A stretch of DNA of 64,000 bases from Acinetobacter shaoyimingii (GTDB taxonomy: Bacteria; Pseudomonadota; Gammaproteobacteria; Pseudomonadales; Moraxellaceae), in contig NZ_CP049801.1 in NCBI RefSeq assembly GCF_011578045.1, positions 1,054,001 through 1,118,000 of the forward strand, read 5' to 3'. The notes beneath the pieces were generated by a model. It was not told the origin of the DNA. It searched no databases and was given only the letters and a program-made list of their open reading frames with translations. Within the stretch, counting starts at the first letter, position 1, and the number at the start of each line of letters is the position of its first letter. A program made the position numbers and the translations under genes. This document shows positions 7,684 through 17,068 of the stretch, in pieces.

Positions 7684-9567
7684 TTAGTCATTCTCAAGGA
7701 AAGAACGTAAATGTTCTGAACGAGAAGGGTGACGTAATTTGCGTAAAGCTTTTGCTTCAATCTGACGAATACGCTCACGTGTTACGTCAAACTGTTTGCC
7801 CACTTCTTCCAAAGTATGGTCGGTTGGCATATCAATACCAAAACGCATCTTCAATACTTTCGCTTCACGTTCAGTCAAGTTCTCTAAAACTTCACGCGTC
7901 GCTTCTTTTAAGCCTTCAGAAGTTGCAGCATCAATTGGAGATGTGATGTTGCCATCTTCAATGAAGTCACCAAGATGCGAATCTTCATCATCACCAATCG
8001 GCGTTTCCATAGAAATCGGCTCTTTGGCAATTTTAAGCACTTTACGAACTTTAACTTCATCCATTTCCAGACGTTCGCCTAATTCTTCAGGTGTAGGTTC
8101 ACGACCCATTTCTTGAAGAAGTTGACGAGACACACGGTTGATCTTGTTGATCGTTTCAATCATGTGTACTGGAATACGAATGGTACGTGCTTGGTCAGCA
8201 ATCGAACGTGTGATCGCCTGACGAATCCACCAAGTTGCATACGTCGAGAATTTATAACCACGACGGTATTCAAACTTATCCACGGCTTTCATCAAGCCAA
8301 TGTTACCTTCTTGAATCAAGTCGAGGAATTGAAGACCACGGTTGGTGTATTTTTTCGCAATCGAAATAACCAAACGTAAGTTGGCTTCAACCATTTCTTT
8401 TTTCGCACGACGTGCTTTGGCTTCGCCAATCGCCATACGTTTAGAAATTTCTTTAATTTCTTTAACGTTTAAATCAAGTTCTTTTTCAATGTCCGCAATC
8501 TTTTGTTGGAATGCTAAAACATCTGGACGAACTTTTTCTAAATAAACACGTTGATCTGCAGGTGCTTTTGCAATTTGTTCATCTAACCAAGCTGGGTTTG
8601 ATTCTTGACCTGGGAAAGATGTACGGAATTGAGTACGATCCATGCGACCACGACGAACTGCATAACGCATTACTTCGCGTTCAGCTGTACGAATTTGATC
8701 GTGTGTACCACGAATCATTTCTGAGATGATGTCAAATAAACGTGGCGTGAACTTAAACATCATGAACACAGTTGCAAGTGCTTGCATTGCTTGTTCAGCT
8801 TGAGCACTGTCACGACCATGTTTTGCAATCGCATCTTTGTGTGCAGACCATGCTGTTGCTAATTCAGTGAAACGAACTTTGGCAATTTCTGGATCAGGAC
8901 CTGATTCGCCTTCAGAATCATCATCACTGTCAGATTCTTCTTCATCGTCATCATCAAGTTTAACGTCTTTAGTCGGCTTAGTTTCTGCTTCTTCACTCAG
9001 AACTTCAACTTCGTCTTCGATAACTTCAGGAATTTCTTCATCAGATTCAGGGTCTAAATAACCAGAGAGAATGTCAGCGAGACGACGTTCACCCGTTTCA
9101 TAATCTTTATATTCTTGTAAAACGACTTCAACCGCGTTCGGCCAGAATGCAATTGAATTTAGAACATCACGAATCCCTTCTTCGATACGTTTCGCAATGC
9201 TAATCTCGCCTTCACGAGTGAGTAGTTCAACCGTACCCATTTCACGCATGTACATACGCACAGGGTCAGTCGTACGACCTGGCTCATTTTCTACAGATGC
9301 AAGTACAGCAGCGGCTTCTTCTTCTGCAACTTCATCAGTTGTTTCGGCATTGTTACTGTCGAACATCGCATCGTCAGATTCAGGCGCGCGTTCATGCACC
9401 GGAATACCCACGTCTTGAAGCATTTGAATAATGTCTTCAATTTGTTCGCTTTCAGTGATTGAGTCTGGGAGATGATCGTTAACCTCAGCGTAGGTTAAGT
9501 AACCTTGTTCTTTGCCTCGGCTAATCAGAGCCGCTACTTGTGAAGTAGGGGAATGCATATCGCTCAT
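7684..9567 (-). CDS. rpoD: Primary sigma factor sigma-70 (RpoD)
   Basis: RpoD directs RNA polymerase to housekeeping promoters. The 627-residue protein has region 1.1 (about 10-60), region 1.2 with [16 protein letters not shown] (101-116), a long acidic non-conserved insert (about 174-226, rich in D and E), region 2 with the [18 protein letters not shown] core segment and the [13 protein letters not shown] -10 recognition helix, region 3, and region 4 with [20 protein letters not shown] recognising the -35. I start it at ATG 9565-9567 (MSDMHSP); the open frame extends 18 codons further upstream but those residues are not family-like. The gene is monocistronic here, with no rpsU or dnaG directly before it; dnaG is 15 kb away. 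Confidence 0.98.
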   Translation of the reverse strand: MSDMHSPTSQVAALISRGKEQGYLTYAEVNDHLPDSITESEQIEDIIQMLQDVGIPVHERAPESDDAMFDSNNAETTDEVAEEEAAAVLASVENEPGRTTDPVRMYMREMGTVELLTREGEISIAKRIEEGIRDVLNSIAFWPNAVEVVLQEYKDYETGERRLADILSGYLDPESDEEIPEVIEDEVEVLSEEAETKPTKDVKLDDDDEEESDSDDDSEGESGPDPEIAKVRFTELATAWSAHKDAIAKHGRDSAQAEQAMQALATVFMMFKFTPRLFDIISEMIRGTHDQIRTAEREVMRYAVRRGRMDRTQFRTSFPGQESNPAWLDEQIAKAPADQRVYLEKVRPDVLAFQQKIADIEKELDLNVKEIKEISKRMAIGEAKARRAKKEMVEANLRLVISIAKKYTNRGLQFLDLIQEGNIGLMKAVDKFEYRRGYKFSTYATWWIRQAITRSIADQARTIRIPVHMIETINKINRVSRQLLQEMGREPTPEELGERLEMDEVKVRKVLKIAKEPISMETPIGDDEDSHLGDFIEDGNITSPIDAATSEGLKEATREVLENLTEREAKVLKMRFGIDMPTDHTLEEVGKQFDVTRERIRQIEAKALRKLRHPSRSEHLRSFLEND

Positions 9568-9777
9568 CTTTGCTCTCTTCTCGTTGAATCTGTGGCAGGG
9601 AAAAACCGTGCATGATAGCACAATTCTATAAAATAGTATCTGAACTGATCGGTAGTTTTGGTTGCAAAAACCATCATTAAATAAACTATTGCTTCAATAT
9701 ATAGGGTCGAAATTCTTGTTTTCAAGAGGTCTTCTAGACTTTATTGTCGCACATTTTAACGGCTAAAATCATCACCA

Positions 9778-9805
9778 TTATAATGCCATATTTTTATTGT
9801 GTAAA
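9778..9805 (-). promoter_or_regulatory. Candidate rpoD promoter
   Basis: On the minus strand TTTACA (9800-9805) and TATAAT (9778-9783) are separated by 16 bases. It points into rpoD and would give a leader of about 200 bases. This is pattern matching only. Confidence 0.45.
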
Positions 9806-9849
9806 AAAAGCGCAAATATCATCAATAAATGCAAAAAATTAAATAAAAC

Positions 9850-9878
9850 TTGACAAGTTTTCAGAACACAGATAAATA
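9850..9878 (+). promoter_or_regulatory. Sigma-70 promoter of the small acidic protein gene
   Basis: TTGACA (9850-9855), 17-base spacer, TAAATA (9873-9878), then a GC-rich GCGCC discriminator. Transcription would start near 9885, about 37 bases before the GTG start. Confidence 0.65.
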
Positions 9879-9921
9879 GCGCCTAGGACCATTTACTTTT
9901 TTCATTCATGAGGTAGTTTTA

Positions 9922-10128
9922 GTGTCTTCTACAGATTTTGAATTAGATGATAACTACGGTGATGATGATGTTAGTTTTGATGAATCATCAAGTAAAATTA
10001 GTGCTAAAGAATCACTTGAAAAACGTCGTTTAATCGATGATCTACTTGCTCAACGTCGTTTAGACCAAGAGCTTAAAGATTTAGAGTATGACTTCGATGA
10101 TGACGACGATTTTGATGACGAGGAATAA
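9922..10128 (+). CDS. Small highly acidic protein, PA3496-like
   Basis: A 68-residue protein dominated by aspartate and glutamate at both ends, with a basic central helix (EKRRLIDDLLAQRRLDQELKDLEYDF, 33-57 roughly) that fits the PA3496-type family of small acidic proteins; that family's function is not known to me. No signal peptide or membrane segment is present. The start is GTG at 9922 with AGGT 8 bases upstream. A textbook promoter precedes it. The UPF0149 gene follows after 73 bases with no terminator between, so the two may be co-transcribed. Family assignment is moderate. Confidence 0.75.
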   Translation: MSSTDFELDDNYGDDDVSFDESSSKISAKESLEKRRLIDDLLAQRRLDQELKDLEYDFDDDDDFDDEE

Positions 10129-10201
10129 TCAATTTAGCATTGGGCTTATGTACTGATAGTGCTATCCTAAACCATTAAACAAAAGACGTGTTGGAACAAA
10201 A

Positions 10202-10726
10202 ATGAGTGCTTTAGATTTAGACCTATTGAGTGAGTATCTAGATGGCGATGACAATGAGCATGGTCTAGATTTCGCAGCAACTCACGGTTTTTTATGTGCG
10301 ACTGCTGTAGGTCCTAAATTTGATCGTTGGTTAGATGAGTTATTTGACAACAATCAAAAGAAAGTTCCAGCAGACATCATTATACAAATTAAGCTTTGGC
10401 TTGACGCTCTACGTCAAAACCTTGCCAATGAAGAAGGGATTACTTTTCCTTTTGAAATTGAAGAGGCGGATGTCGAGTCTAGCTTAGGTGATTGGAGTGT
10501 CGGTTTTGTTGATGCCATGTTCCTCAATGAAGATGCATGGTTTACACCAGAATTTGAAGAACAATTGGTTGATCTAACCTTGCCAATCATGGTGTTTAGT
10601 GGTGTAGATGAGGAAGATCCACAAATGGAATCTTTCCGTCGCAATGGTCAGTTAATGGATGAGCTTGCAGAAGAAATTCCTGACAACTTAAATGAGCTTT
10701 ATTTGATGTATCACACACCAGCCTAA
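10202..10726 (+). CDS. UPF0149 (YgfB/YecA-like) family protein
   Basis: A 174-residue acidic all-helical protein of the UPF0149 family. The N-terminal HGFLCATAVGP segment (28-38) and the later LGDWSVGFVDAMFL (about 95-108) are the family marks. Unlike YecA it lacks a C-terminal SEC-C zinc motif, so it is closer to the YgfB type. YgfB-like proteins have been tied to regulation in Pseudomonas, but the role here is unknown. A clear terminator follows 17 bases after the stop. Confidence 0.82.
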   Translation: MSALDLDLLSEYLDGDDNEHGLDFAATHGFLCATAVGPKFDRWLDELFDNNQKKVPADIIIQIKLWLDALRQNLANEEGITFPFEIEEADVESSLGDWSVGFVDAMFLNEDAWFTPEFEEQLVDLTLPIMVFSGVDEEDPQMESFRRNGQLMDELAEEIPDNLNELYLMYHTPA

Positions 10727-10743
10727 GTGAATTTGAGTGAAAA

Positions 10744-10768
10744 GAGCACCTCTCGTGGGTGCTTTTTT
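10744..10768 (+). terminator. Terminator after the UPF0149 gene
   Basis: AGCACC-tctcgt-GGGTGCT followed by six T residues. Confidence 0.85.
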
Positions 10769-10823
10769 GTTTATGATTTTGCTAATATTGCTTTGTTGTA
10801 ATTCAACTTTATGGCTTGAAGCA

Positions 10824-11129
10824 TTATTCTTTAAAGTTAAGTAATGTGTAAATATAAACTTTGCGAAGAAAAAAGGTAATGACTAAAGGAATGAGCATCA
10901 ATAGGCCATATTCAAGCCAATTGGCAGAAATCGAATAGCCAATTGCAAAAGCGATAGCGGCACCAATTAATGCGCCTAAGACAACAATAAAAATATGCGA
11001 TTCAGCATTCAAGGAAGATGCACTTGGAGCAAACTGAATTGAACGTAGTGGGCTATTTGCTGTTATGGAGCTTTTATTGAAACGTGATGTTTTATTGTCT
11101 TTGTTCAGAACGATGATTTTTTGATTCAT
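10824..11129 (-). CDS. Small two-helix membrane protein, unknown function
   Basis: The 101-residue product has a polar N-terminal 40 residues and two hydrophobic helices (about 46-67 and 71-88) separated by a short SANWLEYG turn, ending in a basic cluster (LRKVYIY). GGAG lies 6 bases before the ATG, which supports translation. I do not recognise a family. It is monocistronic and convergent with the UPF0149 gene. Confidence 0.6.
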   Translation of the reverse strand: MNQKIIVLNKDNKTSRFNKSSITANSPLRSIQFAPSASSLNAESHIFIVVLGALIGAAIAFAIGYSISANWLEYGLLMLIPLVITFFLRKVYIYTLLNFKE

Positions 11130-11318
11130 TGCTCACTCCAAAATTTTAGTATTCGTTTTCAATGTCTTATTCACATAAAACTGAAAATATATTTTTATAA
11201 AGTTACATTGATTACTGATTTGAAATAAGGCTAGCAACTCTATTTTTTAATGTCTGTGTATTCATGCAGATAAATTGTTGGATTATTGCTTATATTTTAT
11301 AAAAATTGTTAACAAAAC

Positions 11319-11352
11319 AATAAAGCCATCATTTTATGTGATGGCTTTATCA
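11319..11352 (-). terminator. Probable terminator of trhO
   Basis: ATAAAGCCATCA and TGATGGCTTTAT form a 12-base-pair stem 23 bases past the trhO stop. The run after the stem on the minus strand is TTGTTTTG, so the U-tract is imperfect. Confidence 0.6.
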
Positions 11353-11375
11353 TATTTCAAGACATATTTTGAAAA

Positions 11376-12308
11376 TTACAAACGTTTGCGTTTTGCTGCT
11401 GCAATTTGTGATTGGCGCATACGGAAACCTTCTTTTTGTTTCTCTGTGGTTTTGTCGATGCAATAAACACATGACACGCCATGTTCATAGCTTGGTAATG
11501 CAACCTCTTCAGGAAGTAGTGGCCAACCGCAAGCATGACACTTGGTATTTTGACCTTCCTCTACACCATGAGTAACTGCTGTACGGCCATCAAATACGAA
11601 ACATTCACCTTCCCATAAGCTTTCTTCAGGAGGGGTTTCTTCTAAATATTTTAAAATACCGCCTTTAAGGTGATAAACCTCATTAAAACCTTCTTGAAGA
11701 AGTAATGATGTTGATTTTTCACAACGGATACCACCCGTACAGAACATCGCAATTTTTTTGTCTTTATGCTGTTCGAGATTTTTTTTCACATATTCAGGGA
11801 ATTCACGGAAACTTTCAGTCTTCGGATCGATTGCACCTTTAAATGTTCCCGCTTTGTATTCGTAGTCATTACGAGTATCAACCAGAATGACATCATCACG
11901 AGCAATCAGTTCATTCCATTCTTTAGGATCAAGATAGTGACCCACTAAATCACGTGGCTTAACAGGTACGCCCAGGGTCACAATTTCTTTTTTGTGCTTA
12001 ATTTTCATTTTACGGAAAGGTTTTTCTTCACTATGCGATTCTTTATATTCCATCGCATCGAAACCTTCGTTTAGAAGAAATTGATGAATAACATCAATTG
12101 CATGACGGTCACCTGCAACTGTACCATTAATGCCTTCATGTGCAACAATTAGAGTACCGCATAGGTTGATGGTTTTTACCAAGTCTAAAAGACGTTGTTG
12201 AAGATCTAACGAATCTGAAACTTCTTTAAATTGATAAAGCGCTGCAACAACCCAACCAGTGGTCGCTTGCTGTTCTACAGGTGCAAGCTGTTCTACAGTA
12301 GCGTTCAT
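11376..12308 (-). CDS. trhO: tRNA uridine(34) hydroxylase TrhO (YceA-type rhodanese)
   Basis: TrhO makes 5-hydroxyuridine at the wobble position of certain tRNAs with molecular oxygen. The 310-residue protein has the N-terminal UPF0176 domain (VVAALYQFKEV...HEGINGTVAG, 20-66), a rhodanese domain with the active loop CTGGIRC (C190 catalytic), and a C-terminal extension with CxxC pairs (CHACG and CVYC) likely to bind zinc, then a basic tail. I start it at ATG 12306-12308 with TTGGAG 6 bases upstream; a TTG four codons earlier is part of that ribosome site. Confidence 0.94.
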   Translation of the reverse strand: MNATVEQLAPVEQQATTGWVVAALYQFKEVSDSLDLQQRLLDLVKTINLCGTLIVAHEGINGTVAGDRHAIDVIHQFLLNEGFDAMEYKESHSEEKPFRKMKIKHKKEIVTLGVPVKPRDLVGHYLDPKEWNELIARDDVILVDTRNDYEYKAGTFKGAIDPKTESFREFPEYVKKNLEQHKDKKIAMFCTGGIRCEKSTSLLLQEGFNEVYHLKGGILKYLEETPPEESLWEGECFVFDGRTAVTHGVEEGQNTKCHACGWPLLPEEVALPSYEHGVSCVYCIDKTTEKQKEGFRMRQSQIAAAKRKRL

Positions 12309-12375
12309 GGAGTACTCCAAATGTATTAAGATAAGATAAATTCAAGGCGCATATTTTAGCGCGATTTCGACAAAT

Positions 12376-12909
12376 ATGCGAGAAAACCATATAGTAAATA
12401 TGGCTTTAAATGAGGAAAAAATTTTGAGTAATGATCGTCGAATACCTTCTCTTACCCCATGTGCAGGGCGTTGCTCTACGGTATTTGGTGATGCAGTCTG
12501 TCGTGGTTGTCGACGTTTTAACCACGAGGTGATTCAATGGAATACATATTCAGCAGAACAACGACAAACCATTTGGAAGCGTTTAGATGCGCAGCTTGAT
12601 CAAATTTTAGTCCCGATGTTACCCCATGCAGATATACGTCATGTGGAGGGTTTTATTGAGAGTAAGCGTATCCGAGTATTTGAAGATGCGAGTAAGGGTA
12701 GAAAGCTCTACCATGCATTGAAAATTTGTGAAAAAAATAAAAATTTAGCCACTGAGAGTGGTTTGGGGATTCAAGCGCAACAAGTTAAACCCATTTGGAC
12801 TGAATTTGAACGACGTGTTTTGGCATTGGCGAATGCCAGTTATGAGTTAGCTTGGCTAAGAGCTGATGGTATTAGTCAAAGTTTATTGCAAACCATAGAT
12901 GAAGAATAA
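12376..12909 (+). CDS. DUF1289 cysteine-motif protein
   Basis: The 177-residue protein carries a DUF1289 motif near its N terminus (TPCAGRCSTVFGDAVCRGCRR, about 27-47), four cysteines that probably bind metal. The remainder is helical with no known domain, much longer than the usual small DUF1289 proteins, as is common for the Acinetobacter/Pseudomonas type. The function is unknown. The start is uncertain: ATG at 12376 and 12400 lack ribosome sites, whereas TTG at 12424 has GAGGA 7 bases upstream and would give a protein 16 residues shorter with the motif intact. It diverges from trhO. Confidence 0.78.
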   Translation: MRENHIVNMALNEEKILSNDRRIPSLTPCAGRCSTVFGDAVCRGCRRFNHEVIQWNTYSAEQRQTIWKRLDAQLDQILVPMLPHADIRHVEGFIESKRIRVFEDASKGRKLYHALKICEKNKNLATESGLGIQAQQVKPIWTEFERRVLALANASYELAWLRADGISQSLLQTIDEE

Positions 12910-12941
12910 TAAGTACAATCGATTAAATTGCAGAATAAAAA

Positions 12942-12966
12942 AAGCCCGATGATTTTCGGGCTTTTT
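12942..12966. terminator. Bidirectional terminator between DUF1289 gene and ribB
   Basis: AAAGCCCGA-tgat-TTTCGGGCTTTTT, with A-run left and T-run right; it lies between two convergent genes. Confidence 0.85.
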
Positions 12967-12976
12967 GATTTCAATC

Positions 12977-13636
12977 TTAAAGTTTGTGCTGAATTCGATA
13001 TTGCGCAATTTCTTCAATGGTAATCACGGTCAAATGATGTGTCTGTGCATAAGACAGTACCTGAATGCCCGAAGCCATCGTGCCATCTGGGTTGGTCAAT
13101 TCACATAATACACCAGCAGGTTTTAAACCGGCTAAACGTGCCAAATCGATCGTACCTTCAGTATGTCCACGTCGAGTCAATACGCCACCTTCGCGGGCAC
13201 GTAAGGGGAAGACGTGTCCAGGACGATTGAGATCACTGGCTACAGCGCCATCTTTAATAGCAGCTTGAATCGTGGTGGTACGGTCTTTTGCTGAAACACC
13301 TGTGGTCACACCTTGCGCTGCTTCTATGGTCACAGTAAATGCAGTTTTAAATTGACTTGAGTTGTCTTCGACCATTGGTGGCAGTTCTAGATGCGTTGCC
13401 AGTTCATCGGTTAGACATAAACAAACAATACCTGAGCCATCACGAATCATACGTGCCATGGTTTCGACAGTTAAGGTTTCAGCTGCAACAATCAGATCAG
13501 CTTCATTTTCACGGTCAAAATCATCCATCACCAAAACAGGTTTACCTTGGCGAATATCGTGAAGTGCTTGTTGAATACGTTGCTCAGCGGGTGCTAATGC
13601 AGAAAAGAAAATTTCGGGTTGAATTAAACTAGACAT
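12977..13636 (-). CDS. ribB: 3,4-dihydroxy-2-butanone-4-phosphate synthase RibB
   Basis: RibB converts ribulose 5-phosphate to dihydroxybutanone phosphate and formate, one of two branches of riboflavin synthesis. The 219-residue protein is a stand-alone DHBP synthase without a GTP cyclohydrolase II domain. Visible family marks are [12 protein letters not shown] with the metal-binding acidic cluster, [34 protein letters not shown], and the final [16 protein letters not shown]. The start is ATG 13634-13636; a GTG four codons upstream has no better ribosome site. A long leader carries an FMN riboswitch, so the gene is expected to be repressed when FMN is abundant. Confidence 0.96.
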   Translation of the reverse strand: MSSLIQPEIFFSALAPAEQRIQQALHDIRQGKPVLVMDDFDRENEADLIVAAETLTVETMARMIRDGSGIVCLCLTDELATHLELPPMVEDNSSQFKTAFTVTIEAAQGVTTGVSAKDRTTTIQAAIKDGAVASDLNRPGHVFPLRAREGGVLTRRGHTEGTIDLARLAGLKPAGVLCELTNPDGTMASGIQVLSYAQTHHLTVITIEEIAQYRIQHKL

Positions 13637-13723
13637 TGAAACGCTCACGTAAGTTAAAAGTACGATTGAACATTTCAGGACATATTGAAAATAGGCTTAT
13701 CGCAAAACAGTTTTATGCTTAAA

Positions 13724-13747
13724 TTTAGCCGTGAAGTGATGGCTAAA
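13724..13747 (-). promoter_or_regulatory. Hairpin in the ribB leader, possible riboswitch expression platform
   Basis: TTTAGCC and GGCTAAA form a 7-bp stem with a 10-base loop between the FMN aptamer and ribB. The U-tract after it is weak, so it may act on translation or with a longer alternative fold. Confidence 0.4.
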
Positions 13748-13780
13748 CTAAATATATAAAACATGATGTACTGCTTTCGT

Positions 13781-13955
13781 CTTCTTTCATCCGGACTATA
13801 CCGTCGGCTTTGGCTTCTCACCAAATCTGCCAATCAATGCATTTCAACTGAATTGATGGCTCGTGGGCTGTATCAGTACATACCATTCAAGTTTAAAACA
13901 TAAAGTGAATGTCTGAAATTACCACCGGTGGGGAATTACACCCCGCCCTGAAGCG
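13781..13955 (-). ncRNA. FMN riboswitch (RFN element)
   Basis: Read on the minus strand the region starts with CAGGGCGGGGTGTAATTCCC then CACCGGTGGTAAT, and ends with GATTTGGTGAGAAGCCAAAGC then CGACGGTATAGTCCGGATG and AAAGAAG. These are the conserved arms of the FMN-binding RFN aptamer, in order. The AGCCCACGAGCC arm lies between them. It sits about 145 bases upstream of ribB and controls it. Confidence 0.95.
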
Positions 13956-14061
13956 ATGTACAGTTATTATAGACGTGATTTGGAAAAGATGGGATAGCGA
14001 GCAACCAAAGCCATACGCATAATTTTAGATAAGTAAAACAATTTATTAGATTAAGGATTGG

Positions 14062-15945
14062 GTGTTTTATGGGGTGCTTTATCAGAATGGGTTAAACATG
14101 ATATTGTCAATTTACGATTTAACTTACTTCATAATTCTAAAAATGATTAAAAATGATTTAAAACAAAAAAATGAATTTTCACTTTTGCTCTTTACCCATG
14201 CAAATGTACTTCGTTTTTTAAATATTTTAGCCATAGCGCTGATCGCAGTGAGCCTATTGTATTTGATGGCTGCCAACTGGTGGATGCTGCCCAAATTTGT
14301 ACGCCTCAGCATCCCGATGTTGGTTCTTATGCTTTCTGCAGTAGCCAGTGTTTACTCTACACAATCGCAAGCGCTTCGACAGAGCTTAGATACGATTTCA
14401 GGCTTAATGATAGGTTTAAGTTTAGCTGTGATTGGGCAGATTTATCAAACTGGGGCAGATAGTTATCTGTTATTTTTGGTTTGGTCTGTCTTGCTATTGC
14501 CGTGGTTGTATCGTCCTAATATTGGTGTTTTTTGCATATTGGTGGTGGTGAGTCAGTTAGCGCTATATTTTTATTTTCAACAAAGCTTTTGGATGCTAAG
14601 GGCACCTTGGGCGTATGTTGTTGCTTTGAATTTGCTGACTGCAATCAGTTTGATCTATGCAATGCGTCATTATCCTATATTGCGTTATGTGTTTATTGTA
14701 TTTTTAATCGTGATCTCCTTAGCGAGTATGTTCTGCTTTATTCAAAACCATCAGGTTATCGATCTGGTTTCAGTGTTTGTTCTGCCTCTTGGTGTAGCAT
14801 ATTACTTCTATCGGCGACAACGTGTGCTTGAGCCGATCCTATTAATCGCTGGTGTCGCATTGAGTTTAAGTTTGTGGCTTTTGGAAAGTGTCAGTGGATT
14901 TTTGAGTCATTCGGGCGGTGGCTTATTTACACTGGCTATGATTATTTTTGCATGGTTCGCCGCAATTAGTTTTGTACTTACTCGGTTATTTCCAAAAAAT
15001 AATTTAGCCATGATTCCTTTAGCGATTGGGGCGTGGATTGCGGGGATTATTCTTGCAAGTTTATTACTGACTTTTTGGCAGGCTTTTTCAATTGTGATGG
15101 GTGTTGTATTCATCATCATCGCTTGGTTTTTACTCTCTAAATATACTTCATTTTTTATTCGTCAATTTGCGTATTGCTTATGGGTATGCGGTCAAACGGC
15201 AATTTTAATTCATGTGGGATTGCTGACGGATAATTTGTGGTATGTATGGTTTATACAATTGCTCATGTTGAGTTTGACGGCTTTCACAGCCAAGCACTGG
15301 TTTATTCTCACCATTCAACTGATTGCTGCTTATTGTTTGGGTGTTGGTGCATTATTATTTATGAATGTTTTGGCAGCTAAAGAAGAAGTGCTACAAGTCA
15401 TGTCTGGATGCAACACGCTTATTTTTATAATCATGTTGTTGACAGCACGATATTGGCAGTCCTCAATCTATATGAAAAGTATCGTGCTTTGGCTATTGTT
15501 CATCTTGTTTTGTGTTGCTGCATGTCAAATGCTGATTGGATTAAATATGCCATTTTTAAAACAAGCAGAACCAGATCAAATCATTATTTTTTATCTTTTA
15601 CCTTCCATTTTTGTGCTCTGTTTTGTTTTACAACGAGCAAATACACTTCATCACCTATGGTTTTGGGCTATTCCGATTTTAGGTTTATTCTTTATTTTAA
15701 TGGGATATTTTGAGCTTTTCATTGTGCTGGTGTTATTGGCTTGGGCTATTGTGTATGGGCATAAATGGGTGCAAGCAATATGTATATTGCTTTTGGTGTT
15801 TTGGTTGTGGATGTTGTATTACTACCTAGGCCTTAGTTTTTTATATAAAAGCCTCACCATTTTCATATCAGGTCTGATGCTGTTGATGATGGTGTATGGT
15901 TTGAAGCAGATAGAAGCGCTCACAGACCATGGAGAAATATCATGA
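14062..15945 (+). CDS. DUF2157 (plus DUF4401-like) polytopic membrane protein
   Basis: A very hydrophobic 627-residue inner-membrane protein with about 16-20 predicted helices. The N-terminal part (LRFLNILAIALIAVSLLYLMAANWW... and SLAVIGQIYQTGADSYLLFL, about 55-150) is the DUF2157 signature; the second half resembles DUF4401, so it looks like a fusion of the two. The function is unknown. The next gene overlaps by 4 bases (ATGA-type coupling) and encodes a GDYXXLXY protein, the usual partner of these families. The start is uncertain: GTG at 14062 has AAGGA 4 bases before it, ATG at 14098 and 14143 have poorer sites. The family motif begins later in any case. Confidence 0.82.
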   Translation: MFYGVLYQNGLNMILSIYDLTYFIILKMIKNDLKQKNEFSLLLFTHANVLRFLNILAIALIAVSLLYLMAANWWMLPKFVRLSIPMLVLMLSAVASVYSTQSQALRQSLDTISGLMIGLSLAVIGQIYQTGADSYLLFLVWSVLLLPWLYRPNIGVFCILVVVSQLALYFYFQQSFWMLRAPWAYVVALNLLTAISLIYAMRHYPILRYVFIVFLIVISLASMFCFIQNHQVIDLVSVFVLPLGVAYYFYRRQRVLEPILLIAGVALSLSLWLLESVSGFLSHSGGGLFTLAMIIFAWFAAISFVLTRLFPKNNLAMIPLAIGAWIAGIILASLLLTFWQAFSIVMGVVFIIIAWFLLSKYTSFFIRQFAYCLWVCGQTAILIHVGLLTDNLWYVWFIQLLMLSLTAFTAKHWFILTIQLIAAYCLGVGALLFMNVLAAKEEVLQVMSGCNTLIFIIMLLTARYWQSSIYMKSIVLWLLFILFCVAACQMLIGLNMPFLKQAEPDQIIIFYLLPSIFVLCFVLQRANTLHHLWFWAIPILGLFFILMGYFELFIVLVLLAWAIVYGHKWVQAICILLLVFWLWMLYYYLGLSFLYKSLTIFISGLMLLMMVYGLKQIEALTDHGEIS

Positions 15946-16484
15946 ATATTAAAAAGATATTTCCGCTTGCTCTGGCTTTTTGTAGTGTCTTGATTTTTGT
16001 TGGGCTGGTGATTAAACACGAACTTCATCTAAGACAGGCTCAGTCTATTTATGTTCAATTGCAACCTGTAGATCCTCGGTCATTGTTACAGGGGGATTAT
16101 ATGGTGTTGAATTACGATTTAAAATTACATGAGGTCAATGATCAACAGATAGAAAATCAATCTCAAATCATGAGTTATGTCCTCTTGGATGAACGACACC
16201 GTGTTATTAAAACAACATTTGATCTAGAATCAACAACGTTTGGAACACCTCAAAGCATTCCTTTGATCCTGAAAAATCCTAAGAATTATCTTGATGCTCT
16301 GTATCCAGCAGCCAATAGTTTTTTATTTGCTGAAGGGTTAGAACCTTGTTATCGCGATGCTAAATATGCAGAGATTAAAGTCAAGCCCAATGGTCAAGCA
16401 TTGTTGGTCGGATTGGTTGATCAGTATTTGAAATCTTTAAATTGTGAACAGCAGAAGAAATGGGCAGAGGGCAGTGGTGCTTAG
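15942..16484 (+). CDS. GDYXXLXY family membrane-anchored protein
   Basis: A 180-residue protein with a single N-terminal transmembrane helix (about 8-25) and a periplasmic part. The name-giving motif is present as GDYMVLNY (about 51-58) after QPVDPRSLLQ. The remainder contains two cysteines (in EPCYRD and LNCEQQ). The function of the family is unknown, but it habitually accompanies DUF2157/DUF4401 membrane proteins, as it does here with a 4-base overlap. Confidence 0.85.
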   Translation: MNIKKIFPLALAFCSVLIFVGLVIKHELHLRQAQSIYVQLQPVDPRSLLQGDYMVLNYDLKLHEVNDQQIENQSQIMSYVLLDERHRVIKTTFDLESTTFGTPQSIPLILKNPKNYLDALYPAANSFLFAEGLEPCYRDAKYAEIKVKPNGQALLVGLVDQYLKSLNCEQQKKWAEGSGA

Positions 16485-16503
16485 TTTTATTTTCTAGAAA
16501 CAT

Positions 16504-16532
16504 AAAAAAACCCGCATTGTGCGGGTTTTTTA
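16504..16532. terminator. Bidirectional terminator before panD
   Basis: AAAAAACCCGCA-ttg-TGCGGGTTTTTT between convergent genes. Confidence 0.88.
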
Positions 16533-16543
16533 AAATCTTGTAT

Positions 16544-16924
16544 TTAAGCCACTTGAACTGGAATACAGTTTGCAGTGTGATTTACCGTATTATTCGGGTT
16601 TGCATACACTAAGCGTGGTTTATGTGCATCTGCTTCAGCAACTGTAAAGTCACCAAATGTTGCAATAATCACTAAATCACCCACTTCAGCTTGATGTGCT
16701 GCGCCACCATTCACTGAAATAATGCCAGAGTTTTCTTCGCCACGAATTGCATAAGTGGTGAAGCGCTTACCATTGGTCACATTCCAAACATGAATTTCTT
16801 CATATTCGCGAATGCCTGCTAAATCCAATAATACGCCATCAATAGCACAAGAACCTTCATAATGAAGTTCAGCTTGGGTAACTACTGCACGGTGAATTTT
16901 TGCTTTTAATAAACGAGATAGCAT
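16544..16924 (-). CDS. panD: Aspartate 1-decarboxylase PanD
   Basis: PanD forms beta-alanine from aspartate for pantothenate and coenzyme A. The 126-residue proenzyme has the self-cleavage site HYEG-SC: cleavage between G24 and S25 creates the pyruvoyl group. [16 protein letters not shown] ([18 protein letters not shown]) and NGAAAH-type ([15 protein letters not shown]) segments are also present. It stands alone, with panB/panC not in the window. coaD, a later step in the same pathway, is at 32.8 kb. Confidence 0.96.
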   Translation of the reverse strand: MLSRLLKAKIHRAVVTQAELHYEGSCAIDGVLLDLAGIREYEEIHVWNVTNGKRFTTYAIRGEENSGIISVNGGAAHQAEVGDLVIIATFGDFTVAEADAHKPRLVYANPNNTVNHTANCIPVQVA

Positions 16925-17068
16925 GGGAAGCGACTCCTATGTTGCCCTAAGAATATAATCTTATGGTTAAACAACAATTTCTATAACAGTGGGATGAAAT
17001 TGAAAGCGCATTTTGCTCTCAAATTTTCAACATGGCAAGAGAAAATTAAATACGAATTCGTCATTAAA

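Larger units (their letters stand above)
9568..9921. other. Divergent promoter region between rpoD and the small acidic protein gene
   Basis: A 354-base AT-rich gap without a credible gene. It holds the rpoD leader and promoter candidates on the minus strand and a strong promoter for the rightward gene, both listed separately. I see no operator-like repeat. Confidence 0.6.

Noticed and set aside
7752..9418. Many plus-strand frames inside rpoD
   Set aside because: Shadows of the rpoD codon pattern; several are serine runs that mirror the acidic insert.
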